Assembly (NCBI GenBank): GCA_020631735.1
Contig: CM036168.1
Coordinates: forward strand, 101,638,036 to 101,702,035
Direction of reading: 5' to 3'
DNA from: Saccharum officinarum
Taxonomy: Eukaryota; Streptophyta; Magnoliopsida; Poales; Poaceae
DNA length: 64,000 nucleotides
The position numbers were made by a program, and so were the translations under genes. The notes under the pieces were generated by a model, which saw only the letters and a list, made by a program, of their open reading frames with translations, was not told where the DNA came from and ran no database searches. Below, piece by piece: positions 46,801 to 57,426 of the stretch. Positions within the stretch are counted from its first letter, which is position 1; the number at the start of each line of letters is the position of its first letter.

Positions 46801-49800
46801 AGGTAACTGAAAACAACAACCCGAACTTTGACTACAATTAATGTGTTGAGTCTGATGGATAAGTCTCTGTGGCTGGTGGTTGTAGGGCTGCTGCACACTG
46901 CAGCACATGATCTTTGTGTCCAGCATCTTTTGACTGCTTTTAGGACAGCAGTTAGCATCTAGGACAGCATCTGCTTTTAGGACAGCAATTGGCATCTAGG
47001 ACAGCATCTTAGACTAGCATCTTAGACTAGCATCTTGGCATATGCTTGGCTGGCTAGCAGCCTATAAATATGTATCCCCAACCCCTCAGGTTGGCATGGC
47101 ATTGTATGAGTCTGTGTGAGAAATAAACCAGAAAATTGTCCCAACTCCTAGTGTCATCCTCTCTCGATGAGAGTAAGGATTCAGCTACTACCAAGAGTGC
47201 GAATCCAGCGACTAACAAGTGGTATCAGAGCCATACTATCCTGTAGCCTGAGCATCTCCTGCTCTTCTCCTTCCCCGGCCTCGCAGCAGCCCCAACCGCA
47301 GCCGGTAGCAGCAGCAGCTCCGGCTGCCCCTGCTCTCCACACAGCAGCCCCCTCGATAGCGCGCCATGTCCGCAGGCCAGTCTCAGGGCTCGGTCGCCTC
47401 GAGCACGCGGCGTCGGCAGGAGGCCGACCTCGCCGCGGCAGAGAAGCGCGAGCGAGCGGCAGCAGACGCCGCTGCAGCAGCGGCAAGGGCATCGAGGCTG
47501 GCAGCAGCGGAGCTAGCAACAGCTAGAGCGGAGGTGGAAGCGGCGGCGGATGCAGCGCGTGCAGCAGCAGCGGAGGTCGAGGTTCTACGCGGCAGCAACA
47601 GCAGCTCCATCGCTGCTGATGACAGCGCAGACGCGGACCTCGAGCTGCTGGAGAGGGAGGCATCGCGAGGGCGAGCGGCGCAGTGGGCAGCCGTGCACGC
47701 CCACGAGCGCGGCGGCAGCCCAGACAGGCGCAGACACGCCGCCGGCGCTCCTGAAGGAGGCGCGCACGGCGGTGGCGCTCTTGGAGGAGGCGCGCATGGC
47801 GGCGGCGGACGGGTCGACGGAGAGCGCGGCCTTCACAGGCAGCGCGGCTCTCTCTCCCCGGTTCGGTACCGTGGTCACCACGAGTACCAGGCTGTCGTCA
47901 GGGACGTCGGCCCCGGCGGCAGGTGGCCTACCCTCACCAAGACCAACTACGTTGAGTGGGCTGCGGTGATGAGGGTGAAGCTCCAAGTGCGGCATATGTG
48001 GGATGCAGTCTGGTACGGCGACGTCGACTACGACCAAGATCGACGGGCGCTGGATGCTCTCATTGCTGCAGTCCCGTCCGAGATGCAGTTTTCGCTTACC
48101 AGCAAGCGGACTGCCAAGGAGGCTTGGGACGCCATCGCTGCAGCACGCATCGGCAGCGACCGCGCCCGCAAGTCCACACTGCAGGCACTTCGCAAGGAGT
48201 GGGAGAACCTGGCCTTCAAGCCAGGTGAGGACGTTGATGACTTTGCTCTCCGTCTCAACACTCTGTTGCAGAAGTTGGTGCAGTTCGGCGACGACACCTA
48301 CGGCGAGGAGAGAGCTGTTGAGAAGCTCTTCCGCTGCGTCCCCGAGAAGTACAAGCAGATGACTCGCTCAATCGAGTCTCTGCTGGACCTCTCCACGATG
48401 ACGATCGAGGAGGCGTTGGGCCGCCTCAAGGTCGTTGACAGCGATGAGCCACAGCGCCTCTCGGGACCCGTCACCATTGGCGGGAAGCTCCTCCTCACTC
48501 AGGAGCAGTGGGCTGCCGGCCAAGGTGACAGAAGAAGGGGGAGCCTTCTTCCACGACAGGCGGCCGCAAGCGTGGCAAGCGTGGCAAGCCGCGCAAAGAC
48601 GCCCAGGCAGGGGCGCGAGGACGTGCCGAGGGTGATGATCGTGGAGGCGCCCAGGGCGGCGCCGCTGGCAAGCAAAAGCCAGCACGAGGCGACCCTTGCT
48701 ACAACTGCGGCAAGCTTGGTCATTGGGCCAAGGATTGTCGACAGCCACGACGCGGCCAGGCCCACGTCGCGCAGGCGGAAGAGGAGCAGCCGGCTCTGTT
48801 CATTGCTCATGCGAGCATCGAACTACCTCCAAGGGCACCGGCCGCAACGGCTTTCCTCCACCTTGACGAGCCAAAAGCACACGCCCTCCTCGACGACAGC
48901 TCCGGCAACGACAAGACCGATGGGTGGTGCATTGACACCGGCGCCACCCACCACATGATCGGGCGGCGGGAGTTCTTCACCGAGCTCGACCCAAGCGTTC
49001 GAGGCACCGTCAAGTTCGGCGACGCCTCCGCTGTGGAGATCAAGGGCGTCGGTTCTGTCGTCTTCGTCGCCAAGACTGGCGAGCACAGGCTGCTCACTGG
49101 TGTCTACTACATCCCTGCGTTGAGGAACTCCATCATCAGCTTGGGACAGCTGGATGAGAGCGGATCGCGCGTGGAGATCGAGCACGGGGTGCTGCGCATC
49201 TGGGATCATCGACACCGGCTCCTGGTCAAGGTCAACAGGAGCAACCGCCTCTACGTCCTTCACGCACAGGTGGCGCAACCTCTTTGTCTTGCAGCCCGCC
49301 ACGACGACGACGCTTGGAGGTGGCACGAGCGCTTTGGGCACCTCAACTTTGAGGCCCTGAGGCAGCTCGGCAGCAAGGAGATGGTGCGGGGCATGCCGCA
49401 CGTCGACCACGTAGAGCAATTCTGCGACACCTGCGTCCTCACCAAGCTGCGGCGGCTCCCTTTCCCCCGCCAGGCGAGCTTCCGCGCCAAGAAGCTGGAG
49501 CTCGTACACGGTGACCTCTGTGGCCCCGTGACACCGGCTACACCTGGAGGCCGGCGCTACTTCCTCCTCCTCGTCGACGACGTGTCCCGCTACATGTGGG
49601 CTGTCCTGCTCGACGCCAAGGCAGCCGCAGCGGACGCCATCAAGCGCCTTCAAGCTGCTGCGGAGGCGGAGTGCGGCCGCAAGCTTCGGGTCCTACGCAC
49701 GGACAACGGCGGCGAGTTCACGGCGGCCGAGTTCGCGGCGTACTGCGCCGATGAGGGGATCCACCGCCACTTCTCCGCGTCGTACACTCCGCAGCAGAAC

Positions 49801-52800
49801 GGCGTCGTCGAGCGCCGCAACCAGACGGTGGTGGCCACTGCCCGTGCCCTCCTCAAGCAGAGAGGGATGCCGGCGATCTACTGGGGTGAGGCGGTGATGA
49901 CCGCTGTCCACTTGCTCAACCGCTCCCCCACCAAGGCCCTCGACGACAAGACGCCATACGAGGCCTGGCACGGGCGCAAGCCCGCGGTGAGCCACCTTCG
50001 CGTCTTCGGCTGCCTAACCTTCGTCAAGGAGCTCAACCACGTCGGCAAGCTCGACGACCGGAGCACGCCAGGGGTCTTCATCGGCTACGCGGAGGGCTCC
50101 AAGGCCTACCGCGTCCTCGACCCTGCGACACGACGCGTGCGCATCACGCGTGACGTCGTGTTCGACGAAGGGCGAAGCTGGACGTGGGGCAAGATGATGG
50201 ATGACGACTCGACTCCGACGACCAGCGATTTCGTCATCGACTACGTCCACTTCAAGGAGGCGGGGGGAGCTAGCAGCTCATCCTCACCGAGCTCGCCTAC
50301 CCCACCACCTCGTTCGCCACCACCTCCGGCGAGTCCTTCACCACCGCCACCACCAGCTCCGGCAAGTCCACAGGCTCCGGCGAGTCCACCACCAGCACCG
50401 CCGGCCACGCCTGTCTCTCCTACACCGGACCCTACCTCTTCAGGCTCGGCACCGGCAGCTTCGGCCCACGATGACCAGCGCACAGTGGAGTTCGCTACTC
50501 CGCTGTCCAATGACGAGGAGCGCATCGACGCCTACCACGGCGGCGAGCCTCTGCGCTACCGTACCGTGGACAACCTCCTCGGCGAGCAGCCGGTCCCTGG
50601 ACTGGCACAGCACGACTTTGAGGCGGAGCTGCACCTCGCACAGGACGATGGTGAGCCTCGTTCCTTCGCCGAGGCGGAGAGGGACGCGGCATGGCGTGCC
50701 GCGATGCAGATGGAGATGGACGCCGTCGAGCGGAACAAGACGTGGGAGCTGGCCGATCTTCCAGCCGGCCACCACGCCATCTCTCTCAAGTGGGTCTTCA
50801 AGCTCAAGAAGGACGAGACCGGAGAGGTGATCAAGCACAAGGCGCGTCTGGTGGCGCGCGGCTTCGTCCAGCAAGAAGGAATCGACTTCGACGACGCCTT
50901 CGCGCCCGTTGCACGGATGGAGTCTGCGCGACTCCTCCTTGCGCTAGCTGCCCAGGAGGGCTGGCGTGTCCATCACATGGATGTCAAGTCGGTGTTTCTT
51001 AACGGCGACTTGAAGGAGGAGGTCTACGTGCATCAGCCGCCGGGATTTGTGATTCCCGGCAAGGAGGGCAAGGTGCTTCGCCTGCGCAAGGCCCTCTATG
51101 GCTTGCGGCAGGCACCAAGGGCGTGGAATGCCAAGCTGGATTCCACGCTGAAGGGGATGGGCTTCGAGCAAAGCCCACACGAGGCGGCCATCTACCGGCG
51201 GGGCAGCGGAGGAAAGGCCCTGCTGGTAGGCGTCTACGTCGACGACTTGGTGATCACCGGCACCAAGGAGGTGGAGATCGAGGCGTTCAAGGAGAAGATG
51301 AGGGCGACTTTCCAGATGAGCGACTTGGGCCCTCTCTCCTTCTACCTGGGGATCGAGGTCCACCAGGACAGCTCCGGCACCTCTCTTCGCCAGACTGCCT
51401 ACGCCAAGCGCATTGTGGAGCTAGGCGGTCTCACCGGCTGCAACCCAGCCCACACTCCTATGGAGGAGAGGCTGAGGTTGAGTCGGGAGAGTACGGAGGA
51501 GGAGGTGGACGCGACGCAGTACCGGCGCATTGTGGGCAGCCTTCGCTTCGCTACCTTGTCCACACGCGACCGGACTTGGCGTTCGCCGTCGGCTACGTCA
51601 GCCGGTTCATGCAGCGACCGACGGCGGAGCACCAGCAGGCCGTGAAGAGGATCCTCCGCTACGTCGCAGGCACCTCCGACTACGGCTTGCACTACCCGAG
51701 GTGCCCCGGTGCGGCGCATTTCATCGGGTACAGCGACAGCGACCACGCCGGCGACATCGACACGAGCAAGAGCACCAGCGGGACGCTGTTCTTCCTCGGC
51801 AAGTGTCCAATCAGCTGACAGTCGGTCAAGCAGCAGGTGGTGGCTCTGTCCAGCTGCGAGGCAGAGTACATCGCAGCCACTACCGCTGCTACTCAGGCCT
51901 TGTGGCTGGCTCGGCTGCTTGGCGATCTCCTTGGCAGAGATGCAGAGGCGGTGGAGCTCAGGCGGTGGAGCTCAGGGTGGACAGCAAGTCCGCCTTGGCC
52001 TTGGCAAAGAATCCTGTCTTCCACGAGCGCAGCAAGCACATCCGGGTGAGGTACCACTTCATCAGAAGCTGCCTGGAGGAAGGGAGTGTCCGGGCCAACT
52101 ACATCAACACCCAAGACCAGCTCGCCGACTTCCTGACCAAGTCCCTCGGGCGGGTCAAGTTTCAGGAACTTCGCGCCAGGATCGGGATGGCCCAGATACC
52201 TCACAAGGAGCCACACAAGACTTAGGGGGAGAGTGATGGATAAGTCTCTGTGGCTGGTGGTTGTAGGGCTGCTGCACACTGCAGCACATGATCTTTGTGT
52301 CCAGCATCTTTTGACTGCTTTTAGGACAGCAGTTAGCATCTAGGACAGCATCTGCTTTTAGGACAGCAGTTGGCATCTAGGACAGCATCTTAGACTAGCA
52401 TCTTAGACTAGCATCTTGGCATATGCTTGGCTGGCTAGCAGCCTATAAATATGTATCCCCAACCCCTCAGGTTGGCATGGCATTGTATGAGTCTGTGTGA
52501 GAAATAAACCAGAAAATTGTCCCAACTCCTAGTGTCATCCTCTCTCGATGAGAGTAAGGATTCAGCTACTACCAAGAGTGCGAATCCAACGACTAACAGA
52601 GTCTGACTGTTTTCAAGTGATACGAGTACATTTGTCTTGGACAATAGTTTAATAAAATTATACCTTTGATACATTGAAAGTTATATACTGCGATAAAAAA
52701 TAGTAGCAGAAGTTTAGAATAGTTGATTTTAGAATAGTTGACTTCAGACAATCCCAAAATGTTCTTCTTGTAGCATGGCAGTCTTCGATATAACAATATT

Positions 52801-54666
52801 TTTTTGAACGCAACTGACAGGAGCTCTGCCTTTCAGTTAAGTTAGAGAAGAGTTAGTCCAGGTTATTTGGATATAACAATATGATACTATGCATTAGGAG
52901 CAGCCTCAATGTGTCACTGACCAGTGAGCCCAGGACTTACCGGCCATGTCACTGACAGGTGGTATTTTTCTGAATGACAAACTTCAGGGCGGCATCCAAC
53001 TAAATTATCCCTCAATACTGGATAATTAAATGGTGTTTTAGACAAGTTTACAATTTCATAGTACTTAATGTCTTCACAACAAAGTTCATGGTTATAAAGG
53101 CCACAACCTCACAGTTTATAGAAGAGTCAGGCTTGTTGCACAACTTAGGGCACCAGTCCAAGGCCCAGACATTCCCCCCCGCATATAGAATAAAATCAAA
53201 GCTGCAATAATTAAAGACAATTGGTCAAGGTTCAATCAAGACATTAATATAATTTTACATGGATAATCAAGTATCAGAAAAATAAATTGAAGGGGGCAGA
53301 AGACTGATTTTAACAGCATATTTATTCCCAAGTTCATCACACTCTCAAATTTATACTTAACAAAGTAAAAGGGTCAATGGTGCAAACCAATAAATAATTA
53401 GAACTATTGTCTTCCGGATATTTAAGAATTTGGCACTCTTGAAGAGATGAATAGTTTCATGATTCAGCTACCCACAAGTTAGAATATAGATCATAATCAC
53501 ATTGCAGGACTCAACAAGATTATTGTTCTGGACCAAGGGAGTCTTTGGCATGCTTTTCTAGAAAAGACTTTCAGCATGAAACAGTTATTATAACAATTTT
53601 TCTAATTGGTGATCCATGTATAACCACCTTGGATATAAATAAGAAATGTTAAGATAATGTAACAGCTCGGGCTATTAAACACATGCTCCACAACAATGAC
53701 TACTTTCCCCCATGCAGGGGGAGAGGAGGGATTGTGCACCTGACTGTATTATCCTTCCGGTCTTCCTGAGGTGTGACCTGTAATGATTTCCACAGTTACA
53801 AACCCAAGGGGAAAGAGTATCAGAGAGGAGTCCTATTGAGCTGAAAAATAATGCTTAACTCTCCTAAAAAAATGCAAAGACTGGGCTCAGAAACTAAAAC
53901 ACTATTAAGTTTACTTTCACTGACCTGGGGAACAGAAGCAGATGAAAACTGTGGTAAGGTTACACTGTGCATGTCATCTCTAGATGAAGTTGACTCAGTG
54001 CCATTAGTGAAAGTTACACTTTTTGGCTCATAAGAGAAGTGCCTCCATTCTCTGAAGACAGATCAAATGAGCAGCAAATTATATTTGCAGATAAGAAAAT
54101 ACAAAAACATATATCCGAAAAAGAGGCCATTTAGAAAGAAAGGAGAAATCAAATGTAACTCCTGCATCTTTTCAAATTTTGGGGAGCCCGTGGATATTCG
54201 AGGAAGGAACAGGTACCTTTAACTAAACCAATAAATCATGAATATTATCGCGATCTGATAACTAGCACTCTTGTGGACAACATATACTCCGAAGCTAGAG
54301 TTAAACAAATTCTCCCACATGTGTATGATACATCCATGTAATACACTCCATGAAAATCGAGCACGTCTCTATACAGGATCACGTCTACGATCACCCATTA
54401 GGCTGACTCAGAAAGTTTGCCAATTCCATCGTGGTGACTGAGGGCGAGAGCAGAGGAAGCCAGGAGACAGATTTTTACCTGAGGAACGTTATTGACGAGG
54501 AGAGCCGCTCAACTTCCGCCTCAGGGAAGTCTGGTTCGGGCTCTTTGTCGACGAGCCCCGAGATGGCGCGCACAGTTCTCAAGAACCCATCTGCTGATTC
54601 ATCGAACAGGCACACCTCAACGCCGTCTTTAATATCTTCTCCGGCTCCCGGCGGGGCCGCGGCCAT
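42894..54666 (-). CDS. AT-hook plus WD40-like protein (TFIIIC GTF3C2-like), whole gene model
   Basis: Ten exons were joined by splice motifs with matching phases: 54666-54479, 54051-53925, 53777-53740, 53201-53108, 46286-43894, 43814-43683, 43544-43472, 43301-43262, 43100-43028, 42956-42894 (3221 nt, at least 1073 codons). Before and after the large exon lie WD40-like blades: G-G-N-V-W-A-L-D-W-C-P (exon 4), L-A-V-S-A-H-P-P (exon 5), L-T-V-D-W-S-P (exon 7), V-A-L-W-N-F (exon 8), I-R-A-L-S-W-A-P (exon 9) and F-V-T-A-G-E-D-G-L-K-F-W-D-L (exon 10). A block of AT-hooks sits in exon 5. The same combination occurs in an Arabidopsis AT-hook/WD40 protein (At1g19485, from memory) related to TFIIIC subunit GTF3C2, so a role in pol III transcription or chromatin is inferred. 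After exon 10 the donor GTATGT is present but no further coding exon was found, although the family continues. Intron 4 (46287-53107) holds an antisense Copia element. Confidence 0.8.
43894..46286 (-). CDS. AT-hook/WD40 gene exon 5 (AT-hook repeat exon)
   Basis: A 2393 nt exon (797 codons). It starts after TCCTTGCAG and ends in GAAGT before GTAAGT. The first 35 residues are WD40-like (L-A-V-S-A-H-P-P, L-T-G-R-G-I-I-Q-V-W-C). Then come AT-hooks with the G-R-P core: three spaced exactly 20 residues apart (R-G-R-P-R-K near residues 54, 74 and 94 of the exon), then further R-G-R-P hooks near 155, 195, 287, 315 and 475, plus a degenerate R-P-Q-K version near 398. A 90-110 residue unit (C-T-x-P-x-P-T-T-A-I-C-T-K-P-K ... 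L-S-I-V-x-V-D-A-A-L-P) is repeated about three times (44961-45791). The rest is Ser/Lys-rich and probably disordered. AT-hooks bind the minor groove of AT-rich DNA. Confidence 0.85.
46853..47217 (+). repeat. Copia 5' LTR
   Basis: It begins TGATGGATAAGTC and ends GCGACTAACA. A TATAAATA promoter box lies at 47063-47070. The U3 part has short internal repeats of TAGGACAGCA and TTAGACTAGCATC. It is followed at once by the primer site. Confidence 0.95.
47219..47234 (+). other. Copia primer binding site (initiator Met tRNA)
   Basis: TGGTATCAGAGCC follows the LTR after two or three bases and is complementary to the 3' end of plant initiator tRNA-Met, the usual Copia primer. Confidence 0.9.
47366..48958 (+). 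pseudogene. Copia gag (frameshifted)
   Basis: The start at 47366 opens an Ala/Arg-rich coiled-coil-like N-terminus, then an N-Y-V-E-W-A-A-V-M core and the UBN2-type gag domain up to about residue 360 (W-E-N-L-A-F-K-P-G, F-x-L-R-L-N-T-L). A frameshift near 48540 moves the CCHC zinc knuckle (C-Y-N-C-G-K-L-G-H-W-A-K-D-C, 48697-48738) into the pol frame, so the last 130 residues of this open frame are nonsense. Confidence 0.85.
48955..51645 (+). pseudogene. Copia protease-integrase-RT polyprotein (broken)
   Basis: The frame continues from the zinc knuckle: protease motif W-C-I-D-T-G-A-T-H-H at about 48928-48957, integrase zinc finger (H-E-R-F-G-H-L to C-D-T-C), catalytic core with T-D-N-G-G-E-F and N-G-V-V-E-R-R, a long Pro/Ser linker (50270-50450), then RT with K-A-R-L-V-A-R-G and the Y-V-D-D box near 51235. 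A frameshift near 51545 ends it. The RNase H region continues in another frame to 51818, where a stop replaces a Trp codon, and then to TAG at 52223-52225. Confidence 0.9.
51709..52225 (+). pseudogene. Copia RNase H / C-terminal region (two frames)
   Basis: It carries the RNase H words Y-S-D-S-D-H-A-G-D, S-T-S-G-T-L-F-F-L, V-A-L-S-S-C-E-A-E-Y and H-I-R-V-R-Y-H-F. Breaks are a TGA at 51816-51818 and a tandem duplication of GCGGTGGAGCTCAG (51948-51975) that shifts the frame. Confidence 0.85.
52234..52598 (+). repeat. Copia 3' LTR
   Basis: It is preceded by a polypurine tract (AGGGGGAGAG, 52224-52233). It is identical to the 5' LTR except for two A/G changes (one in the GGACAGCARTTGG repeat, one in AATCCARCGAC). 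Confidence 0.95.
52604..53107. other. Remaining intron 4 sequence of AT-hook/WD40 gene
   Basis: AT-rich. The segment beside the Copia element (46765-46847 on the left, 52604-52690 on the right) has Stowaway-like words such as CTCCAGTCATAAATAAGTG, so the Copia element may have landed in a MITE. No exon is evident. Confidence 0.35.
53108..54666 (-). CDS. AT-hook/WD40 gene exons 1-4
   Basis: Four short exons. Exon 1 starts M-A-A-A-P-P-G-A-G-E-D at 54666; the frame is open further upstream, but this ATG begins the conserved part, and it ends S-I-T-F-L-R. Exon 2 continues E-W-R-H-F-S-Y-E-P-K-S-V. Exon 3 is only 38 nt, and exon 4 gives F-I-L-Y-A-G-G-N-V-W-A-L-D-W-C-P. Split codons close correctly at every junction (phases 2, 0, 2, 0). 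The small exons are too short for ORF scanning. Confidence 0.75.
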
Positions 54667-55120
54667 CACCGGCGAGGGGGGGCTAAGCGGGAGGCTTGGG
54701 GAGTCCTGCTGGTAGCCGCAGAGGCCGTGGCGGACGCGACAGAGGACGGGGATGCTTTCGGCGGCACCGAATGAGCTCAGGAAGCTTAGGGTGGTTCCGA
54801 TGGAGGCGGCCACGGGCACCGCGCAGCCAACGGCCGTCCCTGGAAGGCAGGCGTGGAGATGACAGGAAGCAGATCCGGCCGTGGGTGCGGGGGTCTGAAC
54901 TGTCGACGGGAAGAGCAGGCGCGCTCAGGAGAGAGAGAGAGAGAGAGCCACGGCGCCACAGCCACGCGCGGAGGAGGGAGCCGCGGAACCGGCAGCCACG
55001 CGCGGAGGAGGGACCGGCGGCGGCTACTATTGGAACGGAAGAACACCGCACCCCCCCCCACCCCACGCGGAACAAGAAACGGGAAGTGGAGTTGGGCTTT
55101 ATGATATGGGCCGGATTGTA
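54667..55120 (-). promoter_or_regulatory. 5' UTR and GC-rich promoter region of AT-hook/WD40 gene
   Basis: GC-rich upstream sequence with a GA-repeat (GAGAGAGAGAGAGAG, 54930-54946) and two copies of CACGCGCGGAGGAGGGA (54963 and 55000 regions). No clear TATA box was found. Overlapping open frames on both strands are composition artefacts. Confidence 0.4.
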
Positions 55121-55175
55121 AGGAGAAATACCATCACAATCTACTCAGGAGACGGAATCGTGGATTCCATCCCCA

Positions 55176-55211
55176 GCGTGGGCGTGGGCGTGGGCGTGGG
55201 CGTGGGCGTGG
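55176..55211. repeat. Hexamer repeat GCGTGG x6
   Basis: Six perfect GCGTGG units in tandem (GGG runs at regular spacing), about 510 bp upstream of the start codon of the AT-hook/WD40 gene. It has G-quadruplex potential. Confidence 0.9.
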
Positions 55212-55878
55212 TGGGCGCAGGCCGAGGGCTGGGCGCGTTCGGTTCACTGCCCACGGGAGCCAGGCTCGCAGCAGGGAACCAGGCTCTCTACGGCCAGGCC
55301 GAACGCATGCAAGGTCCATGCGTTTGGTTCTTGTGTCAGTTGAAACAGGCCGCAGACAAACGTTGTTTGGTTGCCTGGTCCGGTACCGAGCCGATGACTT
55401 TTTTTTTGCCACGCATAGCCTCTCCGCATGCACCTCGTGTACCGGGCGAGCCTAGCCATCGGGAAACGATTTCCCCGTATCTACAGAGCCTGGCTGAAGG
55501 ACGTTTTTTTTTTGCACCACGCGAAACATCGGCACAGGTAACCAAACATCCGGTTGTTGCATCCGTGAGCCTGGTTGAGCTGCATGTAGCCAACCAAACT
55601 GGGCTACCTGTGGTGTAGAGCAGAGCAGCAGCGCAAGCACGGGCGATGGCGGCCTTTGGGATAGGGTTTCGATAGGAATGAGAGAAGTGGTCGTCTCTCG
55701 ATTCTGTAAGGGAGGAGAAGGCCCACATGTAAGGTTTTTTTTTTTAATTCAAGAGAAAGGCCGAAGTGGGTGCATGCCGTGTGGGTTTGGCTCAAAAGGG
55801 CGCCTGATTTGCCTATTTTTTCCTAGGAGAAGATACTTGAATATGGTCATTGGTCATTGCCTGCACAATTTAGTCATA
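55212..55878. other. Intergenic sequence with no assignable gene
   Basis: It contains several GTTTGGTTG/AACCAAAC words in opposing orientations (55320-55610) that suggest one or more decayed MITEs, and T-runs, but no pair of clean termini. No gene is seen. Confidence 0.4.
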
Positions 55879-56059
55879 TCTATACCTAATAATAAAGAGT
55901 AAAAAATTCCGTCATGATTTTTCCACATGTAAGATATAAAACGCAACTGTCTGTGACTCTGTAAGATGTAAGTATATGTTCTTATTATTAGGTAACCTGG
56001 ATAGTTAGAAATCGTAATCGAAATATATCTCTACGATCCCAAATAAGCTGAATATGAAT

Positions 56060-56530
56060 TTGTCACGGTGCGCAAGACCTCTACAAGCCCAGAAGCCAAG
56101 AAGAGCAAGCGGGCTAGGAAGCCCAATCCAAAGTTTGTCGGCTCAAGCTGGAGCAAGTGAGGCTAGCCCATCGGCCAGCTGCGCCTGGCGAAGTGTGTTG
56201 TTGAGGAAACAGCTGTGAAAACTTGTCTTGGTTGTTGCCGGAGAAATACGTTGGTGGCGAGCTTCGGCTCGAGTTGGCCGGCGGCAATCATCGCCACCGG
56301 AGTCTGTAAACTCCAGTTACCGGTTCTAAATAGATTTATGATAGTATCGTAGCAGTAGCATATCGTTGCTGTTACAGAATTCTAATCCTAATCAAGCAGT
56401 CGGTGCTCCTTACGTGCTCTCATAAAAGGAGTATACACGCGCGCGCGTGCTAAAGGAAGAAAGCTAGCATGTAACAACAAGCCAATCAAGGGTGTATGTA
56501 TGTACGTATACATTCAGATTAGCAATGGCA
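56060..56530. other. Unassigned promoter-like segment inside Helitron candidate
   Basis: It begins near TGTCACGGTGCGC and carries CTCATAAAAGGAG and CG-alternating ACACGCGCGCGCGTG. This looks like an LTR or captured promoter, but neither a second terminus nor a target duplication was found. No coding frame is convincing. Confidence 0.25.
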
Positions 56531-56646
56531 CTGGACTCCGTATAAAACTCATATTCGATTTTGCCTATTGCAATTGCATCTTTTGTACACCGGCCTCTCC
56601 TCAAATTTATTTTTATCTGTCCTTGACTTTCCCGTGCCGGAGCAGC

Positions 56647-56750
56647 GCAATCTGAGAAAGCTACACAAGCACCGCATACATAAGCACGACATATGGTAGC
56701 AATCTGAGAAAGCTACACAAGCACCGCATACATAAGCACGACATATGGTA
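56647..56750. repeat. Perfect 52 bp tandem duplication
   Basis: The 52 bp unit GCAATCTGAGAAAGCTACAC ... ACGACATATGGTA occurs twice with no difference (56647-56698, 56699-56750). Identity implies a recent slippage or duplication event. Confidence 0.97.
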
Positions 56751-57426
56751 GAGTTCAGGTAAAATATGGATATATGGAATATATGGAAGTAAAAAGGAGA
56801 AATAGGCAAGATAAAAGGCCGATAAAACCAAACGTCTTGATGTAGAAGAGCAAAAAAGCACGTATTGGAATTCCCGTGTTGAGATGACAGGATGATGTGT
56901 TGGTGCCGGACAGCCATCCTGGCGAGGGTGGCAGGACACGCTCGTGAAGCATGCTGCACCGGCCGTCACGCCGTCGTCGTCTTGTTCATCGGAGGCGGTG
57001 GGGTTTGAATCAGGCAGAGGTCGCAGACGCACAAATCGTGGCTGTCGCTGCTCGTCCGGACGCTGACGGTGAAGCTGGCACATGACGTCAACGTGAGGGC
57101 TGTCGAGATGCCGTGTGCGCGGCCGTGTGGACTCGGCAGCAGGTTGAGGCCACGACGAGACTGTGATCCCTTCACCGATCCCGTGGTAGTCGCCATCCGA
57201 GAGGCTGGACGTGTACCGACACGCGTTGCCAAGAGGTTGTCCCAAAGTTGTTTTTTATCCAGATTCGTTAGCCTCGGCAGGATGCCATTCCGAAAGCACG
57301 ACCATGTCAGAGTCCAAATCGAGATTAAGCTGGGCGAGGTGCTCTCATGCATCGGCAAGGACTGCAGTCCCAACCGTGGATTGTCAGATGTGCTGCATGC
57401 TTTGCTAGTTCAACATAGACTGCTGG

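Larger units (their letters stand above)
46853..52598 (+). mobile_element. Ty1/Copia retrotransposon, complete, flanked by TSD GAGTC
   Basis: A 5746 bp element with 365 bp LTRs at 46853-47217 and 52234-52598, flanked by the 5 bp target duplication GAGTC (46848-46852 and 52599-52603). The LTRs differ at 2 positions in 365. Inside are an initiator-Met primer site, gag, protease, integrase, RT, RNase H and a polypurine tract, in the Copia order. Frameshifts near 48540 and 51545, a stop at 51816-51818 and a 14 bp duplication near 51950 break the frame. It is inserted antisense in intron 4 of the AT-hook/WD40 gene. At the usual grass rate of 1.3e-8 substitutions per site per year, the LTR divergence (0.0055) suggests about 0.2 million years, with a large error from so few changes. 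Confidence 0.95.

Noticed and set aside
47550..51818. Many open frames of 60-280 codons opposite or offset from the Copia polyprotein
   Set aside because: High GC in the Copia coding region removes stops from all frames; only the gag and pol frames carry conserved motifs.
55220..55620. Possible MITE bounded by GTTCGGTT and AACCAAAC words
   Set aside because: Several such words occur in both orientations, but no pair gives matching termini with a target duplication.
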